Assembly: GCA_026400425.1 (NCBI GenBank)
Contig: JAPLPC010000061.1
Span: forward strand, 1 to 8,756
Direction: 5' to 3'
DNA from: Hyphomicrobiales bacterium
Lineage (GTDB): Bacteria > Pseudomonadota > Alphaproteobacteria > Rhizobiales > Xanthobacteraceae
DNA: 8,756 bases
Positions 1 to 5,675 of this stretch are shown one piece after another (the first letter of the stretch is position 1; each line of letters opens with the position of its first letter). The notes beneath the pieces are model-generated. The model had not been told where the DNA came from. It saw only the letters and a list, made by a program, of their open reading frames with translations, and ran no database searches. The position numbers and the translations under genes are program-made.

Positions 1-654
1 CCCGGTTTCGTGCCGGCTTACATTCGCCCGCTGTTCTGCCGCGGCATCGGTCCGTTCCGCTGGGCGGCGCTGTCGGGCGATCCCGAAGACATTTACAAGA
101 CCGACGCCAAGGTGAAAGAGATTCTCGGGCACAACAAAGCCCTGGTGAACTGGCTCGACATGGCCCGCGAGCGCATTCAGTTTCAGGGCCTGCCCGCGCG
201 CATCTGCTGGGTCGGCCTCGGCGATCGGCACCGGCTCGGACTCGCCTTCAACGAGATGGTCGCATCCGGTGAGTTGAAGGCGCCGATCGTTATCGGCCGC
301 GATCATCTCGATTCTGGTTCTGTAGCCAGCCCGAACCGCGAAACGGAAGCCATGAAGGATGGCTCCGACGCGGTATCCGACTGGCCGCTACTCAACGCGC
401 TGCTGAACTGTGCATCCGGCGCGACCTGGGTTTCGCTGCATCATGGCGGCGGCGTCGGCATGGGCTTCTCGCAGCATTCCGGCATGGTCATCGTCGCCGA
501 TGGCACGGCGGAAGCTGCCAGGCGACTCGAACGCGTATTGTGGAACGACCCCGCCACCGGCGTCATGCGCCATGCCGACGCCGGCTATGACATCGCCATC
601 GCCTGCGCCGAAGAGCACGGGCTCAACCTGCCCTCGCTGCATGCGAAGAGCTGA
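1..654 (+). CDS. hutU: Urocanate hydratase (urocanase), C-terminal part, truncated by window start
   Basis: Urocanase uses tightly bound NAD+ to convert urocanate to imidazolonepropionate, the second step of histidine degradation in the cytoplasm. The reading frame is open from base 1 and stops with TGA at 652-654, giving the last 217 residues of a protein that is normally about 555 residues. The family signature FQGLPARICW is intact at bases 181-210; its cysteine is the residue known to be essential in urocanases. Other family blocks are PLFCRGIGPFRWAALSGDP near the start, IVIGRDHLDSGSVASPNRET at about 286-345, and the glycine-rich SLHHGGGVGMGFSQHSGMV at about 433-489. The GTG at base 10 is internal to the gene and not a start. 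hutD follows with only 7 bp between, or overlapping, so the two are almost certainly co-transcribed. The rest of the hut cluster should lie to the left of the window. No frameshift or loss of conserved residues is visible. Confidence 0.97.
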   Translation, partial: PGFVPAYIRPLFCRGIGPFRWAALSGDPEDIYKTDAKVKEILGHNKALVNWLDMARERIQFQGLPARICWVGLGDRHRLGLAFNEMVASGELKAPIVIGRDHLDSGSVASPNRETEAMKDGSDAVSDWPLLNALLNCASGATWVSLHHGGGVGMGFSQHSGMVIVADGTAEAARRLERVLWNDPATGVMRHADAGYDIAIACAEEHGLNLPSLHAKS

Positions 655-661
655 CGCCCCC

Positions 662-1288
662 GTGAAGATTTTCCGCGCGACGGACTACAGAACCATGCCG
701 TGGAAGAACGGCATGGGCTCGACCACCGAGATCGCGATCTCTCCGGCCGATGCGACGCTCGACGATTTCGACTGGCGGATCAGCATGGCCCACGTCGCAA
801 GCGACGGACCGTTCTCGTCATTCGCAACGATCGATCGCACGCTGCTGGTGCTCGAAGGCAACGGCATCGACTTGTCCGTTGACGCACGCGCACCGGTCCG
901 GATCGATCGCGACACGATCCATTCCTTCCCGGGCGATCAGCCGACAGCAGCCCGATTGGTTGCAGGCCCTATCACCGACCTCAATGTGATGACGCGGCGC
1001 GATGTGCTGTCGCATTACGTTCAGCGCGTCAGGATCAGTGGTCACGAGGAATACGTGATCGATACGCAAACGATCATCATCGTCGAACGGGGGCAACTCG
1101 AAGTCGCCAGCCCGACATCGACGATATTGCTCGACGCGCATGACGCCGTCATTGCCGATCCATCGGTCAAGATCCTGACGCTGAGCACGCGCGTCGATAC
1201 ATGCATCGTCGCTATTCGGCTGCGATCGCGTGCCGCTTGTTCCGACATGGTCGCCCCGGCGTCGCCTGTCGATCCGAACCGCGACTGA
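662..1288 (+). CDS. hutD: HutD family protein (cupin-fold, histidine-utilisation accessory)
   Basis: HutD proteins are small cupin-fold proteins of the HutD/Ves family encoded in hut operons. They are not catalytic steps of histidine breakdown; work in Pseudomonas suggests they moderate hut expression, perhaps by binding a pathway intermediate. The protein has 208 residues from the GTG at 662, close to the usual 190-200. The family blocks are clear: MPWKNGMGSTTEIA (residues 12-25), FDWRISMA (36-43), SDGPFSSF...IDRTLLVLEGNGIDL (47 onwards) and IHSFPGDQPTAARL. The start is uncertain. An in-frame ATG at 641 would add seven residues and overlap the hutU stop by 14 bp, and an internal ATG at 695 would cut into the conserved WKNG block. 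Neither GTG 662 nor ATG 641 has a good Shine-Dalgarno sequence, which suggests translational coupling to hutU. The C-terminus after about residue 190 is unconserved-looking. Confidence 0.92.
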   Translation: MKIFRATDYRTMPWKNGMGSTTEIAISPADATLDDFDWRISMAHVASDGPFSSFATIDRTLLVLEGNGIDLSVDARAPVRIDRDTIHSFPGDQPTAARLVAGPITDLNVMTRRDVLSHYVQRVRISGHEEYVIDTQTIIIVERGQLEVASPTSTILLDAHDAVIADPSVKILTLSTRVDTCIVAIRLRSRAACSDMVAPASPVDPNRD

Positions 1289-1300
1289 ATCGGCTGCGTC

Positions 1301-1310
1301 ATGACGTCAT
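1301..1310. repeat. Perfect 10-bp palindrome ATGACGTCAT
   Basis: ATGACGTCAT is a perfect dyad lying 13 bp after the hutD stop and about 100 bp before feoA. It has no T-tract after it and no loop, so it does not read as a terminator. A protein-binding site is possible, but I cannot match it to a named operator, and short palindromes also arise by chance. Confidence 0.3.
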
Positions 1311-1340
1311 TGTGAGCTGGTCTTCGACCGCGGCCCGCTG

Positions 1341-1357
1341 TTTATAAAGGTTCTAAT
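1341..1357. promoter_or_regulatory. Candidate Irr box / iron control element upstream of feoAB
   Basis: An imperfect inverted repeat has a left arm TTTATAA (1341-1347), a 3-bp spacer AGG and a right arm TTCTAAT (1351-1357). Each arm differs by one base from the arms of the TTTAGAA-N3-TTCTAAA type of iron control element that I associate with the Irr regulator in Bradyrhizobium and relatives. The centre lies about 60 bp before the feoA start, where a repressor or activator of the iron operon would be expected. The local AT-richness in an otherwise GC-rich region also fits a regulatory site. The assignment to Irr rests on remembered consensus and on the nature of the downstream genes. Binding by Fur/Mur or another iron regulator is the alternative. 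Confidence 0.6.
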
Positions 1358-1411
1358 CGCAAAATCCGGTATCGCTTGACCTGACCTGATGGCTGCTCGA
1401 CAAGGTCCGGC

Positions 1412-1696
1412 ATGACGACCCCCGAACCGTCTTCCACCGCGACAGCGGATCATCACATGCGCCTGGGCGAGGCTCCGCGCGGCTTCGTCGGCACCATCGT
1501 CGCGCTGCATCAGGATGCAGCGGGGGCGACCTCCCATGAACTGGAGCAGCATCTGCTCGAAATGGGCTTCACCGAAGGGGCAAGGGTCGAAATCCTGCAT
1601 CAAGGCGCAATCAGGCAGGATCCCATCGCGGTACGTGTCGACAACATCACGATCGCCGTGCGCCGGCGCGAAGCAATGGCAGTTCTGGTAAAATGA
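1412..1696 (+). CDS. feoA: Ferrous iron transport protein A (FeoA)
   Basis: FeoA is a small cytoplasmic SH3-like protein that works with the FeoB membrane transporter in Fe2+ uptake, probably by contacting its GTPase domain. The 94 residues show the expected domain from about residue 20: GFVGTIVALHQDA, then LEQHLLEMGFTEGARVEILHQGAI, and the closing block DPIAVRVDNITIAVRRREAMAVLV. The LLEMGFTEGARVEIL stretch is the FeoA hallmark. The first 16 residues are a low-conservation extension, so an ATG at 1457 (MRLGEAPRG) is a possible shorter start. ATG 1412 is preferred because AAGG sits 6-7 bp upstream at 1402-1405. The TGA stop overlaps the feoB start as ATGA (1693-1696), indicating translational coupling. 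A candidate Irr box lies upstream at 1341-1357. Confidence 0.95.
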   Translation: MTTPEPSSTATADHHMRLGEAPRGFVGTIVALHQDAAGATSHELEQHLLEMGFTEGARVEILHQGAIRQDPIAVRVDNITIAVRRREAMAVLVK

Positions 1697-3579
1697 CGAC
1701 TTCAGACGTGACCGGCGAGCGTTACAATCTCGCGCTGGTCGGTGTTCCCAACAGCGGCAAGACGTCGCTGTTCAACGCCCTGACCGGCAGCCGCCAGAAG
1801 GTGGCGAACTATGCCGGCGTCACCGTCGAGCGCAAGTCGGGCGGTTTCGTCACCCCTGCCGGCCGCCAGGTGACGTTGCTCGATCTGCCCGGCACCTACT
1901 CGCTGCGCGGCCGCAGCCCCGACGAAATCATTACCCGCGACGTCGTGCTCGGCAAGCGTGCCGGCGAAATGCCGCCGGACCTCGTGCTGTGCATCGCCGA
2001 CGCCACCAATCTGCGACTTACGCTGCGGCTGATTCTCGAATTGAAGCGCACCGGGCGGCCGCTGCTGATGGTGCTGAACATGTTCGATATCGCCAAACGG
2101 CGCGGTATCACCATCGATGTCGATGCGATGTCGGCGGCACTCGGCATTCCCGTCATCACCTCGATCGCGGTGAAGAAAGGCGGCGCCGACGCATTGCGCG
2201 CGCGCACCGACGAGTTTGCAGGCCATCTGCCGGGCCCGACCGCCGCGACCGAATGGGTACCGACCAGCATCGCCGACCTGAAAGCCTATCAACGCGAGGC
2301 CGACCGTATCATCCGTGAAACGGTGACGATGCCGACCAGGCCCGACTCCCTGACCACCCGTGTCGATGCCGTCGTCCTGCATCCGGTCGGCGGCCTTGTG
2401 ATCCTTGCCACCATTCTGTTCGTCATGTTCCAGGCGGTGTTCAGCTGGGCAGCACCCTTGATGGAGCTGTTGTCAGACTCGTTCGGCGCACTCGGTGCTC
2501 TGGTGGCGCAAGTGCTGCCCGAGGGCTTGCTGCAAAGCTTCCTGCAGAACGGCCTGATCGCCGGCGTCGGCAGCGTGCTAGTGTTCCTGCCGCAGATCAT
2601 CATCATCTTCCTGTTCATCCTGTTGCTGGAAGACTTCGGCTACATGGCCCGCGCCGCATTCCTGATGGATCGCATCATGGGCGGCGCCGGCCTGCATGGC
2701 CGCGCCTTCATCCCGCTGTTGTCGAGCTTTGCCTGCGCCATTCCCGGCATCATGGCGACGCGCGTGATTGACAACCGCCGCGACCGCCTCACCACCATCC
2801 TGATCGCGCCGCTGATGACATGCTCGGCGCGCATTCCGGTCTATACGCTGATCATCGCAGCCTTCATTCCGGCCACGGACGTCTGGGGCTGGATCAATCT
2901 GCAGGGTCTGGTGATGTTCGGGCTCTATGTCATCGGCATCGCCAGCGCGCTCGCGGTGTCCTTCGTCATCAAGTTTTTCATGCTGCGCGATTATCAGCCG
3001 GCGCCGTTCATGCTCGAATTGCCCGATTACAAATTGCCGCGCCTCAAGAGCATCTTCATCGGCGTCACCACGCGTGCAAAGATGTTCCTCCAGCGTGCTG
3101 GCACCACCATCCTGTCGATGATGATACTGATCTGGTTCCTGGCCTCGTTCCCGCAACCGCCGGCCGGCGCCGAAGGTCCGGCGATCGACTACAGCCTGGC
3201 TGCGATGATCGGCAAGGCGCTGGAGCCGCTGTTTTCAGCGATCGGCTTCAACTGGCAGATCGTGGTCGCGCTGATCCCCGGCATGGCCGCGCGCGAAGTC
3301 GCGGTCGGCGCGCTCGGCACCGTCTATGCCATCGAGGGCGGCAAGGAAGCCGCCGATGCCATCGGGCAGGCGCTGGCCAGCAAATGGAGCCTTGCCACCG
3401 CGCTGTCGTTCCTGGCCTGGTTCGTGTTCGCCCCGCAATGCGCCTCGACGCTGGCGGTGATCCGCCGCGAAACCGGCGGCACCAAATGGATGGTGATCAC
3501 CTTCGTCTACATGTTCGCGCTGGCCTATCTGGCGAGTTTGATCACCTACAAGATCGCGGTGGCGGCGGGATTGGGCTGA
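1693..3579 (+). CDS. feoB: Ferrous iron transporter B (FeoB)
   Basis: FeoB is the inner-membrane Fe2+ importer with an N-terminal G-protein domain. In this 628-residue protein the G motifs are all visible: G1 GVPNSGKTS (17-25), the G2 threonine in GVTVE (42-46), G3 DLPG (64-67), G4 NMFD (129-132) and a G5-like SIAVKKGG (157-164). A helical linker (about 170-225) leads to the polytopic membrane domain from about residue 231. That domain includes the two conserved gate regions and the conserved cysteines C348 (SSFACAIPGIMATR), C377 (PLMTCSARIPVYTL) and C583 (VFAPQCASTLAVIRRETGG). It is shorter than the E. coli protein (773 residues), as is common in alphaproteobacteria. No feoC follows; the next gene is convergent. 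The ATG overlaps the feoA stop by 4 bp. No key residue is missing, so it is predicted functional. Confidence 0.98.
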   Translation: MTTSDVTGERYNLALVGVPNSGKTSLFNALTGSRQKVANYAGVTVERKSGGFVTPAGRQVTLLDLPGTYSLRGRSPDEIITRDVVLGKRAGEMPPDLVLCIADATNLRLTLRLILELKRTGRPLLMVLNMFDIAKRRGITIDVDAMSAALGIPVITSIAVKKGGADALRARTDEFAGHLPGPTAATEWVPTSIADLKAYQREADRIIRETVTMPTRPDSLTTRVDAVVLHPVGGLVILATILFVMFQAVFSWAAPLMELLSDSFGALGALVAQVLPEGLLQSFLQNGLIAGVGSVLVFLPQIIIIFLFILLLEDFGYMARAAFLMDRIMGGAGLHGRAFIPLLSSFACAIPGIMATRVIDNRRDRLTTILIAPLMTCSARIPVYTLIIAAFIPATDVWGWINLQGLVMFGLYVIGIASALAVSFVIKFFMLRDYQPAPFMLELPDYKLPRLKSIFIGVTTRAKMFLQRAGTTILSMMILIWFLASFPQPPAGAEGPAIDYSLAAMIGKALEPLFSAIGFNWQIVVALIPGMAAREVAVGALGTVYAIEGGKEAADAIGQALASKWSLATALSFLAWFVFAPQCASTLAVIRRETGGTKWMVITFVYMFALAYLASLITYKIAVAAGLG

Positions 3580-3590
3580 GGCTCATCAAC

Positions 3591-3674
3591 CGTCATTGCG
3601 AGCGCAGCGAAGCAATCCAGAAAGCTAACAGGGAAGACTGGATTGCTTCGTCGCGAGGGCTCCTCGCAATGACG
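3591..3674. repeat. Nested palindromic dispersed repeat (REP/MITE-like), element A
   Basis: The outer arms CGTCATTGCGAG (3591-3602) and CTCGCAATGACG (3663-3674) are perfect reverse complements, 12 of 12. The inner arms GAAGCAATCCAG (3609-3620) and CTGGATTGCTTC (3638-3649) are also perfect, 12 of 12, with a 17-nt loop. The transcript of either strand could therefore fold into a long two-stage hairpin. I recognise the CGTCATTGCGAG...GAAGCAATCCAG pattern as a dispersed extragenic repeat common in Bradyrhizobium-group genomes; this is from memory. It lies between the convergent feoB and gamma-glutamyltransferase genes, 11 bp after the former and 12 bp from the end of the latter. It could act as a bidirectional transcription end or mRNA stabiliser, although there is no T-tract. 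Confidence 0.88.
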
Positions 3675-3686
3675 GAAAATGGTGGT

Positions 3687-5279
3687 CTAAAATCCCGCGG
3701 CGTGTCCATCCTTGCGTGGATCGGAACCGGCGACGTAGCCGCCGTCGATCCGGCGGACCAGCTGCGCGCCGCCGAAGCCGAAGGCTGAGTCCGGTGGCTC
3801 GCGCACGATCACATGACCGCGGCGCGCGAGATCGGCGGCGACCTCGTCCGACACGCCGTTCTCGATTGCGACCTTGAGCCCGTCGACATAGCGCCAGCGC
3901 GGCGCATCCGCGGCGGTCTGCGGATCCTGCCCCCACAGCTGCATGCGCAACATCATCTGCAGATGGCCTTGCGCCTGCATCGGCCCGCCCATCAAACCGA
4001 ACGCCATCAACGGCGCATCGCCCTGCATGACGAAGCCGGGAATGATGGTCTGGAACGGGCGCTTGTTGGGTCCGACCTGATTGGGATGGCCCTCATCCAG
4101 CACGAAGCCGAAGCCGCGATTCTGCAGGCTGATGCCGGTGCCGGGCACCACCACGCCGGAGCCGAAGCCGGAATAGTTCGACTGGATATAGGACACCATC
4201 ATGCCCGCGGCATCGCCGGTGGACAGGCACACAGTGCCGCCTGTGGTCGGCGCACCAGCGCCGAAATCCTGCGCTCGGCTGCGGTCGATCAGTTTCGCGC
4301 GCGCGGCCAGATAGGACGGGTTCTGCAGATGTGCAACCGTGACATCGCGCATGTAATCGAGATCGGCGGCGTAGGCATAGATATCCGCGAATGCGAGCTT
4401 GGTCGCCTCGATCTGCAGATGCAATGCATCGGCACTATCGAGCTTAAGCCCGTCCACACCCGCCGCCTGGATGATGCCGAGCGCCATCAGGGCCACGATG
4501 CCCTGCCCATTCGGCGGGATCTCATGCAGCGCCGTGTCGCCGAAGGCCTGGCTGATGGTACCGCACCAATCGTTGCGATGCGCGGCCAGATCGGCCTCGT
4601 CTAGCACCGCGTTATGGTCGCGCGCGAAATCGGCGATACGCTTCGCCAGTTCGCCGCGATAGAACGCCTCGCCCTTGGTTGCGGCAATCAGCTTCAACGA
4701 ATGGGCGTGACCGGGCATGCGAAACAGTTCGCCTGCCACGGGGGCGCGACCATTCGGCATGAAGCATGCGGCGAAGCCCGGCTTGGTCTTCAATTCCTCG
4801 GCGCCGCGACGCCAGAGTTCGGCAATCACCGGCGACACATGGAAGCCGTTCTCGGCATAGGAAATCGCCGGCTCGAACAGCTGCGCGAAGGGCAGCTTGC
4901 CGAAGCGCTCGGACAGATCGACCCAGGCCGACACGGCGCCGGGCACGGTGACGCTCTCCCAGCCGCGATGCGGGAAAGTCTTCTGCTCCGCAAAGCGCTC
5001 CGGCGTCCAGGCCGCCGGCGAGCGGCCGGAAGCATTGAGGCCGTGCAATTGGCTGCCGTCCCACAGGATGCAATAGGCGTCCGAGCCGATGCCGTTGCCG
5101 GTCGGCTCGAGCACGGTCAGGGCGATGGCCGCCGCCAGTGCCGCGTCAAGCGCATTACCGCCGCGCTCCAGCATGCGCAAACCGGCCTGGGTCGCCAGCG
5201 GCTGCGAGGCGGCCACCACATTGCGCGCCATCACCGGCGAGCGGCGGGAGGCATAGAGGCCATCATATCGGTACTGCAT
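3687..5279 (-). CDS. Gamma-glutamyltransferase family protein (Ntn-hydrolase, YwrD/GGT-like)
   Basis: Members of this family are made as a proenzyme that cleaves itself before a threonine, which becomes the N-terminal nucleophile of the small subunit. They hydrolyse or transfer gamma-glutamyl groups, as in glutathione, or related acyl groups. The 530 residues contain VVAASQPLATQAGLRMLERGGNALDAALAAA (21-51), EPTGNGIGSD (58-67), TVPGAVSAW (111-119), the IPPNGQG block (254-260), the predicted cleavage and nucleophile site GGTVCL with T349, QSNYSGFGSGVVVPGTGISLQNRG (366-389) and MGGPMQAQGHLQ (430-441). Cleavage at T349 would give subunits of about 348 and 182 residues. No signal peptide is seen, unlike the periplasmic Ggt of E. 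coli, so a cytoplasmic YwrD-like enzyme is likely and the substrate is unknown. ATG 5279 has GAGGA about 10 bp upstream. The gene converges on feoB and is separated from the upstream thiolase by 396 bp, so it probably has its own promoter. Confidence 0.93.
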   Translation of the reverse strand: MQYRYDGLYASRRSPVMARNVVAASQPLATQAGLRMLERGGNALDAALAAAIALTVLEPTGNGIGSDAYCILWDGSQLHGLNASGRSPAAWTPERFAEQKTFPHRGWESVTVPGAVSAWVDLSERFGKLPFAQLFEPAISYAENGFHVSPVIAELWRRGAEELKTKPGFAACFMPNGRAPVAGELFRMPGHAHSLKLIAATKGEAFYRGELAKRIADFARDHNAVLDEADLAAHRNDWCGTISQAFGDTALHEIPPNGQGIVALMALGIIQAAGVDGLKLDSADALHLQIEATKLAFADIYAYAADLDYMRDVTVAHLQNPSYLAARAKLIDRSRAQDFGAGAPTTGGTVCLSTGDAAGMMVSYIQSNYSGFGSGVVVPGTGISLQNRGFGFVLDEGHPNQVGPNKRPFQTIIPGFVMQGDAPLMAFGLMGGPMQAQGHLQMMLRMQLWGQDPQTAADAPRWRYVDGLKVAIENGVSDEVAADLARRGHVIVREPPDSAFGFGGAQLVRRIDGGYVAGSDPRKDGHAAGF

Positions 5280-5415
5280 GCGTCACGCGTCCTCAATCAG
5301 ATGCAATCATCGCGTCCTTCTTATCGGCATTCGCACCTGCCGAATAGACGAGCTGGTTTGCCCATATCGGGGCTACGCTGACGAGCCCCTCGACGGCCGC
5401 GGCTTCATGGTGATG

Positions 5416-5443
5416 CCCGGCGAGCCGAGGAGCGCTCGCCGGG
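5416..5443. repeat. Hairpin with perfect 10-bp GC-rich stem
   Basis: CCCGGCGAGC (5416-5425) and GCTCGCCGGG (5434-5443) are perfect reverse complements separated by 8 nt. The site lies about 140 bp upstream of the gamma-glutamyltransferase start, in the stretch between that gene and the thiolase. No run of T follows on either strand, so it is not a standard intrinsic terminator. A fragment of a dispersed repeat, a leader-RNA structure or chance are all possible. Confidence 0.45.
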
Positions 5444-5533
5444 GCTAAATTGAGCCGGGCGCAAGCTGACGGAGATGTCGCCGCTGTCGTTTCCGATGGC
5501 GTGGCCATCGAATGAACGAGCGAGCCTGAAGAT

Positions 5534-5639
5534 CGTAGGGTGGGCAAAGCGAAGCGTGCCCACCATCATCGCATCGCATGGAGACTTGGTGAGGAAGACG
5601 TGGCGGGCACGGGGTGAAGAGCCCCTTTGCCCACTTACG
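5534..5639. repeat. Nested palindromic dispersed repeat (REP/MITE-like), element B
   Basis: The outer arms are CGTAGGGTGGGCAAAG (5534-5549) and CTTTGCCCACTTACG (5625-5639). They pair over CGTA and TGGGCAAAG with a small asymmetric bulge between. The inner arms CGTGCCCACC (5555-5564) and GGCGGGCACG (5602-5611) pair over 10 positions with one G-U. The two-stage nested layout is the same as in element A at 3591-3674, although the sequence differs. I recognise the GTAGGGTGGGCAAAG...CGTGCCCACC pattern as a dispersed repeat of Bradyrhizobium-group genomes, from memory. It starts 36 bp beyond the thiolase stop codon, so it may end or stabilise the thiolase transcript. Confidence 0.82.
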
Positions 5640-5675
5640 TAAGTTGCATCTCGTGACGATAGAGAGGGAACGCCC

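Larger units (their letters stand above)
5280..5675. other. 396-bp intergenic stretch, no convincing gene
   Basis: This gap separates the gamma-glutamyltransferase gene from the thiolase gene, both on the minus strand. It holds a GC-rich hairpin (5416-5443), a nested palindromic repeat (5534-5639) and a 12-bp perfect palindrome at the edge of that repeat (5633-5644). The 84-codon minus-strand frame at 5293-5547 has no recognisable domain, no clear ribosome site and runs into the repeat, so it is not annotated as a gene. Any promoter of the gamma-glutamyltransferase gene should lie in 5280-5415, but I cannot pick out convincing -35/-10 boxes there. Confidence 0.7.

Noticed and set aside
410..661. 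Upstream extension of the hutD frame to base 410
   Set aside because: This part is a shadow of the conserved urocanase C-terminus in another frame and gives a Pro/Ser/Arg-rich sequence unlike any HutD N-terminus.
2820..3788. A 322-codon plus-strand open frame
   Set aside because: It is an out-of-frame shadow of feoB that then reads through palindromic element A and into the end of the opposing gene; its composition is low-complexity Arg/His/Gly.
3813..5381. Plus-strand open frames at 3813-4604 and 4614-5381
   Set aside because: Both are antisense to the gamma-glutamyltransferase gene and show no recognisable domain.
5293..5547. An 84-codon minus-strand frame between the gamma-glutamyltransferase and thiolase genes
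   Set aside because: No domain, no clear ribosome site, weak codon bias, and it begins inside palindromic element B. A decayed gene fragment is possible but I cannot support it.
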